This document shows, piece after piece, positions 9,612-18,070 of a stretch of 64,000 bases of DNA (positions are counted from its first letter, which is position 1; each line of letters begins with the position of its first letter). Below the pieces are notes generated by a model. That model did no database searches, was not told the origin of the DNA, and worked only from the letters and a program-made list of their open reading frames with translations. A program made the translations under genes and the position numbers. Source of the stretch: an uncultured Psychrobacter sp. (GTDB lineage Bacteria; Pseudomonadota; Gammaproteobacteria; Pseudomonadales; Moraxellaceae); NCBI RefSeq assembly GCF_947495825.1, contig NZ_CANMAH010000008.1, positions 1-64,000 of the forward strand. The letters run 5' to 3'.

Positions 9612-9756
9612 ATGACTATATAACGGTAGGATTGATTACGAACGAGATAAATGCTTGGTGATAACTACAAAATTATAAGAAGATAGCGCCTCTTTGCGCT
9701 AGTTTTTCAATAAATATTAAAACCAATCTATCTTTATCAATCCTATTTATAGTCGT
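9612..9756. repeat. MITE-like element with imperfect terminal inverted repeats
   Basis: The left end (9612-9636: TGACTATA, TAACGG, then TAGGATTGAT) is nearly the reverse complement of the right end (9736-9756: ATCAATCCTATTTATAGTCGT). Together they enclose about 145 AT-rich bases without a gene. Inside is a small hairpin TAGCGC-N6-GCGCTA followed by GTTTTT (9684-9707). The form suggests a miniature inverted-repeat transposable element or a structured RNA. I see no flanking target duplication that would settle it. Confidence 0.4.
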
Positions 9757-9815
9757 TTTTTATTCAAATTTACATAGACAATCAATACCAAAATCAGCAT
9801 AAACAGGAGATCGGT

Positions 9816-10796
9816 ATGGGCTTATTAGTCGATGGCAAATGGCAGGACAAATGGTACGATACCGACGCTAGTGGCGGCCATTTTAAACGCGAAGAGTCAG
9901 GCTTTAGAAACTGGATTACCAAAGACGGTAGCGCAGGACCAACAGGTGCAGGCGGCTTTAAGGCTGAGCCCAATCGCTATCATCTGTATGTGTCTCTAGC
10001 ATGCCCTTGGGCGCATCGTACGACTATTTATCGTAAGCTCAAAGGTTTGGAAGATATGATTTCGCTATCGGTCGTTCATCCTTATATGGGTGATCACGGC
10101 TGGACATTTGCAGATGGCGCGGGTGTCATTGCCGACCCTATCTCACATGCTAACTACGCTTATGAGATATACACTAAAGCAAAATCAGACTATACAGGGC
10201 GCGTCACTGTCCCTATTTTATGGGACAAAAAAACCAACACTATCGTCAGTAATGAGTCATCTGAAATCATTCGTATGTTCAATTCAGCCTTTGATGAGGT
10301 TGGTGCGCTACCAGGTAATTTTATACCGTCAGAGCTATTAGCAGAGATTGATGAGATTAATGCATTTGTATATTCTGCTGTCAATAATGGGGTTTACAAA
10401 TCCGGCTTTGCAACCACGCAAGCAGCTTACGAAGAAGCCGTGAATGCGCTATTTGATGCGTTAGATGTACTGGAAAAGCGCTTAGAGAATCAGCGTTATT
10501 TGGTTGGTAATACTATTACCGAAGCCGATTGGCGTTTGTTTACCACGCTTGTGCGTTACGATGCCGTGTACGTCGGTCATTTTAAATGTAATCTGCGCCG
10601 TATCGTCGACTACCCTAACCTTTGGGGCTATCTGCGGGACTTGTACCAAGTGCCGGGTATAGCAGAGACCGTCAATATGGAACATATCAAGGTCCATTAT
10701 TACACCAGTCATGCCAACATCAACCCAACTGGTATCGTACCTATCGGTCCTTATCTTGACTTTAATACGCCGCATAACCGCGAGCAATTATCGTAA
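9816..10796 (+). CDS. yqjG: Glutathionyl-hydroquinone reductase (YqjG/Xi-class GST)
   Basis: A 326-residue Xi-class glutathione transferase that removes glutathione from glutathionyl-hydroquinones in the cytoplasm. The catalytic motif CPWAHR places the active cysteine at residue 63, the same position as in E. coli YqjG. The C-terminal helical domain includes NGVYKSGFATTQ and the ITEADWRLFTTLVRYD block diagnostic of the family. Length matches E. coli (about 328). AGGAG precedes the ATG. It appears monocistronic, with its own terminator at 10965-11008. Confidence 0.93.
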   Translation: MGLLVDGKWQDKWYDTDASGGHFKREESGFRNWITKDGSAGPTGAGGFKAEPNRYHLYVSLACPWAHRTTIYRKLKGLEDMISLSVVHPYMGDHGWTFADGAGVIADPISHANYAYEIYTKAKSDYTGRVTVPILWDKKTNTIVSNESSEIIRMFNSAFDEVGALPGNFIPSELLAEIDEINAFVYSAVNNGVYKSGFATTQAAYEEAVNALFDALDVLEKRLENQRYLVGNTITEADWRLFTTLVRYDAVYVGHFKCNLRRIVDYPNLWGYLRDLYQVPGIAETVNMEHIKVHYYTSHANINPTGIVPIGPYLDFNTPHNREQLS

Positions 10797-10824
10797 ATAG
10801 TCAAACGATGATAACAAGATACAG

Positions 10825-10897
10825 GGCTACTGGTATGAATTTTTCGCAGCATCTGTCTACTAGCTACAGCAAGTAAGTAAAACTAATACCAGTAGCC
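10825..10897. repeat. Perfect 12-base inverted repeat in the 3' region of yqjG
   Basis: GGCTACTGGTAT at 10825-10836 is exactly complementary to ATACCAGTAGCC at 10886-10897, with 49 bases between. It lies between the yqjG stop codon and the terminator. It would form a long-loop hairpin in the mRNA tail. No T run follows, so it is not a classical terminator. Confidence 0.6.
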
Positions 10898-10964
10898 ATT
10901 ATGAATGATTCCGCTTTATTACATATTGAATATAGTAAATAAAAAAGTGTTTGCATAAGAAATA

Positions 10965-11008
10965 AGCTATCCAAGATTATAAGCACAATCTTGGGTAGCT
11001 CTTTTTTT
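10965..11008 (+). terminator. Intrinsic terminator for yqjG
   Basis: AGCTATCCAAGATT and AATCTTGGGTAGCT form a 14-pair stem (one G-T pair) followed by CTTTTTTT. It sits between the convergent yqjG and dcyD genes. The T run favours plus-strand transcripts. Confidence 0.85.
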
Positions 11009-11031
11009 GGATGTTTTAAACGACACTCATG

Positions 11032-12033
11032 TTAGCTTTTTTGAGTGACATCCAAATCGCTTGAATAGGCAAATAAAGCAGGCGCACCGCCCGTATGCCA
11101 AAACAAAACACGATCGGTTTTTTTAATCTGGCCTGTACGAATCATATCGATAAGTCCGCCCATTGCGCGACCCGTATAAACTGGATCTAACAATATTCCC
11201 TCTGTTTGCGCAGTCATCTCAATAGCTTCATTTTCGAGTTTGCCAACCACACCATAACCCTCGCCAACATAATCAGAATTAAGAATCAAATCGGACTCTG
11301 AAAACTTATAATTTGCATTGATTAGCGTTGCTGTACTGTTAGCAAGTGCGACAGTATATTGATCAAAAGGCACTTTATCCGTTTCGCCCTTATCAATGTT
11401 GATGCCCACTATCTGATAAGGCGAGTTGAACATTTTGTTTCCAAGCATCAGACCTGCTTGTGTGCCACCAGAGCTGGAGGCAAAGACGATATGAGTGAAT
11501 GTCTCGTTTATGCTTTCACGCTGCGACTCTAGCTCTTTAAAGGCTTCTACAAATGCTAGAGCACCTCGCTCGCTTGAACCGCCATAAGGCACCACATAGA
11601 CATTTTTACCTGCTTTGGTTAGTTGCTCAACGATTTGAGGAATATCCTCACCTTTGCGGTTGGTTCCTGCCCAGTGAATATGACAACCGAATATTTTATC
11701 CAATAATAGATTGCCACTTACTTGCTCAGGCTCCTCTCCGCCTAATACTAAGTGACATTCAAGACCCAAGCTTGCAGCAGCGGCGGCTGTCTGGCGACAA
11801 TGGTTTGATTGGGCTGCACCTGCAGTAATGATCGTATCAGCACCTTTGGCCAGCGCATCACCGATGATAAACTCAAGCTTACGGGTCTTGTTACCACCCA
11901 ACGCCAGCCCTGTATTATCATCTCTTTTCATAAAAATCTTAGGGCCATCAAGCGCTTTACTTAATCTTTTGAGCTCAATTAATGGTGTCGGGAAAAAGCC
12001 TAATGACTCTCTCGCTATGTGGGTATATTCCAT
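11032..12033 (-). CDS. dcyD: D-cysteine desulfhydrase-like PLP enzyme
   Basis: A 333-residue PLP-dependent enzyme of the ACC deaminase/D-cysteine desulfhydrase family. The PLP lysine is in GGNKTRKLEF (about K49), followed by the substrate loop GAAQSNHCRQTAA. Near the C-terminus the protein reads HTGGAPALFAY. In this family threonine at that place goes with D-cysteine desulfhydrases, whereas ACC deaminases carry leucine, so degradation of D-cysteine to pyruvate, sulfide and ammonia is the better call. The cystine symporter nearby supports this. Deamination of other D-amino acids remains possible. Confidence 0.82.
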   Translation of the reverse strand: MEYTHIARESLGFFPTPLIELKRLSKALDGPKIFMKRDDNTGLALGGNKTRKLEFIIGDALAKGADTIITAGAAQSNHCRQTAAAAASLGLECHLVLGGEEPEQVSGNLLLDKIFGCHIHWAGTNRKGEDIPQIVEQLTKAGKNVYVVPYGGSSERGALAFVEAFKELESQRESINETFTHIVFASSSGGTQAGLMLGNKMFNSPYQIVGINIDKGETDKVPFDQYTVALANSTATLINANYKFSESDLILNSDYVGEGYGVVGKLENEAIEMTAQTEGILLDPVYTGRAMGGLIDMIRTGQIKKTDRVLFWHTGGAPALFAYSSDLDVTQKS

Positions 12034-12121
12034 ATTGTTATATTCCGTGTTTTGTCCATTTTTTAATAAGAAAGTTATAAATAATGCTCAGACTTACCTA
12101 TTGATAATAACTATTATTCCA

Positions 12122-12142
12122 AGCTGTTATTTAGCTGTTATT
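12122..12142. promoter_or_regulatory. Direct repeat upstream of dcyD
   Basis: AGCTGTTATT occurs at 12122-12131 and again at 12133-12142, a spacing of 11 bases or one helical turn, about 90 to 110 bases upstream of the dcyD start. The arrangement would suit an activator dimer. A palindromic ATAATA-AC-TATTAT lies just beside it. The binding protein is unknown. Confidence 0.25.
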
Positions 12143-12163
12143 AATAGCATAGTTTTAAAACGT

Positions 12164-12197
12164 AAAAAACCCCAAGTAAATGAATACTTGAGGTTTT
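12164..12197 (-). terminator. Intrinsic terminator of the PHB cluster
   Basis: Read on the minus strand, AAAACCTCAAGTA pairs with TACTTGGGGTTTT and ends in TTTTTT. It lies 18 bases beyond the stop codon of the DUF3141 gene. The same stem (CCCCAAGTA/TACTTGAGG) recurs after the tRNA genes at 27668-27700. Confidence 0.85.
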
Positions 12198-12214
12198 CAC
12201 TTTTATAGAAACGC

Positions 12215-14740
12215 CTACTTAATATCGGCGTCCGTCAGATTTAGTACCGCTTTAATATCTCTCATCATTGTTACCGTTTCAAAGTTCTTGTCCTCTAACT
12301 TATTACCAACCACATAGCAAACCAACTTAAAGGCCTCAATGCGTTTTGACTTGGCTTTTATTAGGGTGCTTAATGACTTGATAGAAGCGTCTTCAGCAAA
12401 ACGAACGATAAGCGTCTGAGTATGTATCATAGCCGCCAAATCAGCGTGCGATAATTGAGTAAATGGTTTTTGCTCAGTAAGTACTTCGGTCAAACGCATG
12501 AGCTGGTCACGGTCTATATTGTTATCAGCGACAATATTGCATAAGATCATCATACGCACAACTGCTTCACTAAAGTCGCCTTCTGCGATTTTGGTCAGCG
12601 CTTCCTCTACCTTTGGCAATTCATGCAACTCATCTTTATTTAAAAGACGACGTGAGCCTACAGATTTTCCGTATTCGCGAAACCAAGGCATGGACCAAAC
12701 TCCAAAAAACACACTCTCTGTGAACCTACCTTGCCAATCTCGCCAAAAGTCTAGCGTCACTCTGACACTATCCATAAACATTTGCTCTACTTGCAAGAAA
12801 AGGTTGTCCTGCTGCATAGATTCGATGGCTGGCAGTTTCACTCTGGCATAACTATCAGAAGAATGATGCGTTTTTTTGGCTTTTTTTGCAGGGACGAAGT
12901 CTTCGCTCTGCTGATTATCGGTTGTACTAGTCATTGCTTTACTCAAATGACAAGTAGCTACTGCTAGCGGATTTCTACTACTCCATATGCTTCTTTGGAG
13001 CCTCATTGGATGCATAGTACGAAGAAACTGAGCAGAAGTCTCATTGCTCATAGCCTTTACTAAGGGACGCATGTTATGCTCGTAAGCTTGAGTTTGAGTC
13101 ATCGAGTAGCGGTGTACCGCTTTGAATAATTCTTCATCGGTTCGGTCGTCTCCTAGCGCTTGATTTAAATCTTCAAAAGTACGACGTTTTAGATCAACGG
13201 TAAACGTTTTTTCTTGCCCCGATCCCTCAATATGATCAATGTGCAACTCATACAATCCTGGTGGTAAAACTTCAATCATATCCATGATTGAGGCTATACC
13301 TGTATGCTCATGATTGGCAATTTTGGAGCTGACAAAGATACCTAAATGGCCTACTTGCTCATGAATCATATAGATAATACGTTGACCGCAAACCTCAACA
13401 TCTCGCTCGTCACTATAAGCATCTAGAATCCATGATAATGCTTGAGGAGGCGGGGTAATATCATCACCATGTGAAGCAAAAGCGATAATAGGTGCCTTGA
13501 CATTACGCAGGTCAATATTTGTCCCTTTTTCAAGCTGTGCGGTATTGCGAGCCAAGCGATTACCGACAAAGATATTTTCTACAATCCACTGAATCTCTTT
13601 GTCATTCATTAAGAAAAAACCACCCCACCAACGCTCAAAGTCAAGAAAGCGCTGACGGTTAGCCTCCGGGTTTTTGTACAGATCGTAGTATTTTCCCACG
13701 TAGTTTCGATAAGGGGTCATTTTCTCAAAATTATCGACCAGTGCTGCCCCATCAAACACGCCATTATTCATATCTGCGCTAAGCATGGATAGCCAAGTGC
13801 CACCGTTGACGCCTGCTTTGTAACGCATTGGGTTGACCCCAACCTCTCCGCTCCAAGCTGAAATAGGCGCACCGTTTAAGACGATAGGACCTTTAATATC
13901 TGGATTGGTCGCGGCCAAGATAAGCGCTGCCCATCCACCCTGACAGTTACCAATGATTACTGGTGATTCTGCATTTGGGTGTCTTTTTTCTACTTCACGG
14001 ACAAACTTTCCTTCGGCGTAAGTAATATCGGCAATGGTTTGTGTTGGCTCTGGAAGACGTTTAAACGCCACAAAATACACAGGATGGCCTTGATTGAGCG
14101 CAACACCAACTTGGCTTTCATGTTTAAAACCGCCAATACCTGCGCCATGCCCAGCTCTAGGATCAATGACGATATAAGGGCGCTCATCAGCATTGGTGAC
14201 AAACCCTTTAGGGGGTTCTATTCTTAGCAAGACATAGTTGCACGGGCGTTCAAACTTGCTTGCATCCATGATTACTTGATAATCATAATCTAAGACTGGC
14301 GGGCAGCCAGCCAGCTCATGCTCAAGAAAAATGTCACCGCGCTCCTTGAGTACGTCGACTGTTTGTAAAAATCGTTTACTACTATCTGTGCTATAGCTCA
14401 ACCATTCTTGCCATAGTCTTTTTGGGTTAGACGTCTTTTGCCAGCTTTTTATGATGGCATTTTTGTCTTGATTTAACGTCTGTATGCTTTCTTGGATTTG
14501 TTGATGGTTTTGTTGTAGATGCTTACAAGTAATCTCTATTAACAAACCAGCGCTATCTGTCCTATAGTGATTTTGTAGGTTGAGCTCTTCTATAGTACTT
14601 TCATTTTTGTAAAATTGATGGTTTACCATCTCCTTAAAGTTCGGTATCAAACCTGTGGCTCTATGATGTGGATTGCTACGACTTAACCATACTTCGGCTT
14701 TGTCTGGATTTTCAATATTTTCTTCAATAATGTCTGACAT
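12215..14740 (-). CDS. DUF3141 alpha/beta-hydrolase-like protein linked to PHB genes
   Basis: A cytoplasmic protein of about 841 residues that I assign to the DUF3141 family. In databases this family is sometimes labelled a 3-hydroxyalkanoate synthetase-like protein, but it is not characterised as such. The central part has an alpha/beta-hydrolase core: RPYIVIDPRAGHG, then the nucleophile elbow GNCQGG with cysteine at about residue 266, then PIIAFASHGDDITPPPQ and EQVGHLGIFV as candidate acid and histidine positions. The cysteine elbow is like that of PHA synthase (GYCIGG). An ATG at 14740 with GGAAG upstream is preferred to the in-frame TTG four codons earlier. It follows phaC by 84 bases and is probably in the same operon. 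The role in granule metabolism is inferred from position only. Confidence 0.8.
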   Translation of the reverse strand: MSDIIEENIENPDKAEVWLSRSNPHHRATGLIPNFKEMVNHQFYKNESTIEELNLQNHYRTDSAGLLIEITCKHLQQNHQQIQESIQTLNQDKNAIIKSWQKTSNPKRLWQEWLSYSTDSSKRFLQTVDVLKERGDIFLEHELAGCPPVLDYDYQVIMDASKFERPCNYVLLRIEPPKGFVTNADERPYIVIDPRAGHGAGIGGFKHESQVGVALNQGHPVYFVAFKRLPEPTQTIADITYAEGKFVREVEKRHPNAESPVIIGNCQGGWAALILAATNPDIKGPIVLNGAPISAWSGEVGVNPMRYKAGVNGGTWLSMLSADMNNGVFDGAALVDNFEKMTPYRNYVGKYYDLYKNPEANRQRFLDFERWWGGFFLMNDKEIQWIVENIFVGNRLARNTAQLEKGTNIDLRNVKAPIIAFASHGDDITPPPQALSWILDAYSDERDVEVCGQRIIYMIHEQVGHLGIFVSSKIANHEHTGIASIMDMIEVLPPGLYELHIDHIEGSGQEKTFTVDLKRRTFEDLNQALGDDRTDEELFKAVHRYSMTQTQAYEHNMRPLVKAMSNETSAQFLRTMHPMRLQRSIWSSRNPLAVATCHLSKAMTSTTDNQQSEDFVPAKKAKKTHHSSDSYARVKLPAIESMQQDNLFLQVEQMFMDSVRVTLDFWRDWQGRFTESVFFGVWSMPWFREYGKSVGSRRLLNKDELHELPKVEEALTKIAEGDFSEAVVRMMILCNIVADNNIDRDQLMRLTEVLTEQKPFTQLSHADLAAMIHTQTLIVRFAEDASIKSLSTLIKAKSKRIEAFKLVCYVVGNKLEDKNFETVTMMRDIKAVLNLTDADIK

Positions 14741-14824
14741 AGGTGCTTCCAATTTTGAGTTAACGTGAATGTTTTTTATATACTGCCACCATTGTTGATT
14801 GGATAAGGCTTAAGCATACATTAA

Positions 14825-16975
14825 TTAGGAATTCATAGAGCGTAAAGCCTCATCCGCTCTCACGTGTACATACTCTCCTGGTGCGTCAGATAATAACTGC
14901 CATTCTTTACCTGTGTGCTGTACACCTGGCTGTCTGCTGTCTACTTCGCCTGCGCTGTGCTTATCGATCCATTCGCTCCAATGTAGCCACCAGCTCTTGT
15001 CGTGCTTTTTAGCTTTGGCATACCATTCATCAGGATCGGCGACATAATCTTCATGGGTATAAAAGCCATACTTACCCGTTGGCGGGTTGATGATACCGGC
15101 GATATGCCCTGACTCACCGAGTACAAAGGTAACATCACCGCCCAGCACTTGTGTAGACGCATAGCTTCCTTTCCATTTGGCGATATGATCTTGTAACGTC
15201 GCTACAACATAGGTTGGAATAGTCACTTTTGACAAATCAATCTTTACACCGTCGTAGGACAGCTCGCCTTTTTTGATCATCTTATTACCCAAATACAGCT
15301 CGCGTAGTACAAAGCTGTGCAATGCGGCAGTCACGTTGGTGGCATCAGAGTTCCAATATAAGAGATCAAAAGGAATTGGTCGCTCCCCTTTTAGGTAGTT
15401 TTGTACATAATAATTCCAATAGAGGCTGTTTTCGCGCAATAGACTAAAGGCTGCGCCCATCAGACGTCCGTCAAATACCCCTTTCTGTTCTCCTTCTTGT
15501 TCAAGCGCACTCACCGTACGTTCATCAATAAATACGCCTAAGTCTCCAGGATCGCTAAAGTCAAATATGGTGGCCCAAAAAGTCGCACTGGCAATACGAT
15601 CTGCCTGCTTATTTTCAGTCAACCAAGATAAAGTCAATGCCAGCAACATACCACCGATGCAATAACCAATGACATTGGCTGCCGACTCACCAGTAATCTC
15701 TTCAATGACATCTAAAGCAGTCAGCAACCCTTCGTGCATATAGTCTTTCATATCGACGTCTTTATAAGCCTGCGTTGGATTGGCCCACGACATCACAAAG
15801 ACACTATGACCTTCGTTGAGCGCCCAACGAATGTATGAGTTTTTCTCTTTTAGGTCCATGATATAAAATTTATTAATCCATGGCGGCACAATCAATAAAG
15901 GACGTTTTTTCACTTTGGCTGTCGTTGGATTGTATTGTATCAATTCAAACAACCGATTACGGAACACCACTTTGCCTGTCGTCGTAGCGATGTTTTCACC
16001 AAGCTTAAACGCATCGTGATCCGTCATGCGAATGCTCAGCATTTTGGAGCTCTTCTCCATGTCTTCTGTTAGCTGCTTGAGTCCTCTTACTAGATTTTGT
16101 CCCTTTGACTCCATGGTCAAGCGCAGTATTTCAGGATTACTCCATAAAAAATTACTTGGTGCCATTGCGTTTAGCCATTGACGCGTAAAGAACGATAAAC
16201 GTTGGCGGGTTTTTTCATCAACCCCTTCAGTATTATCAATGGTATCCATCATGCCATTAGCAGTTAGTAGATAGCTTTGTTTTAGAAAGTCAAAAATAGG
16301 ATTGTTTGTCCATTCTTCATCTGTAAAGCGTTTATCGCCTTTTTCTGGGGTGACAAGAGGTTGTGTTTGGTCTTCAGAGCCCTTCATCAGGGTATTTTGA
16401 TACAGCTGGAACTGTTGTTTCCACAGATTCATCTGTTGTTCGATTAATGCAGTGGGGCTTTTGTCTGCTACGCCTGTGCTGAACTTTTGCCATCCATCTA
16501 TCATATTGAGCATCAGAGATTGGCTTATATTGTCATCTTGGCCGACTCGTTTTAACGTCTCACTAAAAAACTTTTGGGACAACTCGTTAAGATCTCCCAT
16601 ATCGTTATCAGCGCTTTGTTGGTCCTTATTTTTATCATCTTGCCGTGAGTCGGACTTGTGCGAATCAGCATTTCCAGTGACATTTGGCATCATGAAGTTG
16701 CCAAAATTATTGATTGAGTTTTGCCACAGCTTCATATTGGCTTCAAATGGGTTTGAAGCTTGATTAGACTGATCAAATAAAGATTGATTGAACTGATTCA
16801 CTTGGTTCAACTGATCTAAATATTGTTGACCAAAGCTACTAAAGTTAAAGGCCTCACTAGTGCTATCTTGGCTATTTTGATTATTCTGACTGTCTTGTGT
16901 ATTTGACTCGTGCGATGACTTACTTACTTTATCATCGAACTGTTGATTATTTTTATCGGACTTATGATTATCCAT
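14825..16975 (-). CDS. phaC: Class I poly(3-hydroxyalkanoate) synthase
   Basis: Polymerises (R)-3-hydroxyacyl-CoA into PHB at the granule surface. The lipase-like box GYCIGG places the catalytic cysteine at about residue 439, with the aspartate in LQDHIA (about D596) and the histidine in SGHIAG (about H624). The start at 16975 (MDNHKSDKNN) is preferred because AGGTG precedes it; an in-frame start at 17086 adds 37 residues with no good ribosome binding site. At about 716 residues it is longer than the usual 560-600. The excess is an N-terminal, Gln/Asn/Ser-rich low-complexity segment of some 130 residues. phaP and phaB lie upstream and DUF3141 downstream. No phaA thiolase is in the window. Confidence 0.95.
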   Translation of the reverse strand: MDNHKSDKNNQQFDDKVSKSSHESNTQDSQNNQNSQDSTSEAFNFSSFGQQYLDQLNQVNQFNQSLFDQSNQASNPFEANMKLWQNSINNFGNFMMPNVTGNADSHKSDSRQDDKNKDQQSADNDMGDLNELSQKFFSETLKRVGQDDNISQSLMLNMIDGWQKFSTGVADKSPTALIEQQMNLWKQQFQLYQNTLMKGSEDQTQPLVTPEKGDKRFTDEEWTNNPIFDFLKQSYLLTANGMMDTIDNTEGVDEKTRQRLSFFTRQWLNAMAPSNFLWSNPEILRLTMESKGQNLVRGLKQLTEDMEKSSKMLSIRMTDHDAFKLGENIATTTGKVVFRNRLFELIQYNPTTAKVKKRPLLIVPPWINKFYIMDLKEKNSYIRWALNEGHSVFVMSWANPTQAYKDVDMKDYMHEGLLTALDVIEEITGESAANVIGYCIGGMLLALTLSWLTENKQADRIASATFWATIFDFSDPGDLGVFIDERTVSALEQEGEQKGVFDGRLMGAAFSLLRENSLYWNYYVQNYLKGERPIPFDLLYWNSDATNVTAALHSFVLRELYLGNKMIKKGELSYDGVKIDLSKVTIPTYVVATLQDHIAKWKGSYASTQVLGGDVTFVLGESGHIAGIINPPTGKYGFYTHEDYVADPDEWYAKAKKHDKSWWLHWSEWIDKHSAGEVDSRQPGVQHTGKEWQLLSDAPGEYVHVRADEALRSMNS

Positions 16976-17117
16976 ATCTGCACCTATTTTCCTATCCATA
17001 AACGATACTGGCTTTAAGCCATATGAAACTTTAAACAATATATAGTTAGTATAGTTATAAAATACATCTTGTTTGTACGAAAGCACAAGTACACTGACTC
17101 AACACAGCTAATACAAT

Positions 17118-17151
17118 AAAAAAAAGATGGGATAGAGTTCTCTAACCCACC
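17118..17151 (-). terminator. Intrinsic terminator between phaP and phaC
   Basis: On the minus strand GGTGGGTTAGAG pairs with CTCTATCCCATC (two mismatches) and runs into eight T. It lies 75 bases after the phaP stop codon. It should make phasin mRNA more abundant than the synthase mRNA if some transcription reads through, or phaC may have its own promoter in 16976-17117. Confidence 0.75.
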
Positions 17152-17225
17152 TTTTAAGTCTAATAATTACATGATATCTTATCAATAACAACCAATAAGA
17201 TGTTTAAATTTATCAGTAATTACAA

Positions 17226-17942
17226 TTACTTATTTGTTGTTTTGCCCGTACTGCTGGTACTACTGCTTCCAGTCTTCGTACTCGTCTTGGTATTTGAGCT
17301 TGTGTTCGTTTTCGCATCTGCTTTTGTATCTGACTTAGTATTTGCACCCGTAGCAGTTTTTGCAGCTTTTGTGGCTTGCTCAGTAAACTGCTCAGCCATC
17401 TTATTCATGTTTGCTGCATACTCTTGACCTGTCTTTGTAGCCTGGCTAGCAGTTTTTTGCATATTTTCTTGCATCTGCTCACTGGTTTTACCTTGAACCT
17501 CACTTAAGACTTTCATAACATCATCATGCATATTGCTACCAAGCTCTGTCATGCGCTGAGCATCTGACAGCATCTTTTGACTGATGGTATTAAGCATCTC
17601 TGCTTGCTTACTGCTAAAGTCTTTGGCAGATTCTGGAGAATCTATTTCAGAAACTTGACGCATATTCTCTAGACCCATTTCTGCGTAGGTCTTAATAGTG
17701 ATAAGTGAAAACTCGGTCATCATTTCAGCGTTTTTTAAAAAAGCTTGATTCAGCTTGGTCCAAGGCTCAAACATTTTCTGTGCACTTTCATTGAACTGAT
17801 TGACATAATCTTGCGGGGTCTGCTGTGACATATCATTACTCCTTGTATCGAATGATTGATTTAGCTTTGTCCAAGGCTCGAACATTTTCTTTGCGTTTTC
17901 ATTGAACTGGTTCATATAATCTTGCGGGGTCTGTTGTGACAT
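17226..17942 (-). CDS. phaP: Phasin (PHB granule-coat protein) with duplicated N-terminus
   Basis: A 238-residue phasin-like protein expected to coat PHB granules. The core (about residues 38-180) is amphipathic helix with FEPWTKLNQAFLKNAEMMTEF and AEMGLENMRQVSEI. The tail from about 195 is Thr/Ser/Lys-rich and low-complexity. The first 37 residues (MSQQTPQDYMNQFNENAKKM and on) are repeated almost exactly from residue 38. Each copy begins with ATG and has its own ribosome binding site (CGGAG before 17942, AAGGAG before 17831), so a 201-residue product may be the ancestral or main one. It lies between phaB and phaC on the same strand. Confidence 0.88.
   Translation of the reverse strand: MSQQTPQDYMNQFNENAKKMFEPWTKLNQSFDTRSNDMSQQTPQDYVNQFNESAQKMFEPWTKLNQAFLKNAEMMTEFSLITIKTYAEMGLENMRQVSEIDSPESAKDFSSKQAEMLNTISQKMLSDAQRMTELGSNMHDDVMKVLSEVQGKTSEQMQENMQKTASQATKTGQEYAANMNKMAEQFTEQATKAAKTATGANTKSDTKADAKTNTSSNTKTSTKTGSSSTSSTGKTTNK
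17721..17942 (-). repeat. 111-base tandem duplication spanning the phaP start
   Basis: Two near-identical units of 111 bases (17832-17942 and 17721-17831) encode the repeated phasin N-terminus. The junction carries AAGGAG-N6-ATG, so the copied unit includes a translation start signal. The frame is kept because 111 is a multiple of three. Confidence 0.85.
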
Positions 17943-18070
17943 GTTGTTGCTCCGTATATTGACGGTTGAGAGTAAGTCATAAGTGTTAAATGTTAAGAAA
18001 ACATTATAATGTTATTAAGTTTGCCGCTTTATTGAGTAATGTAACAAACACGGCTTATTTAACAGTAGAA

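Noticed and set aside
11032..12033. 1-aminocyclopropane-1-carboxylate deaminase
   Set aside because: The family fits, but the C-terminal HTGGAP threonine points to a D-cysteine desulfhydrase; ACC deaminases usually have leucine there.
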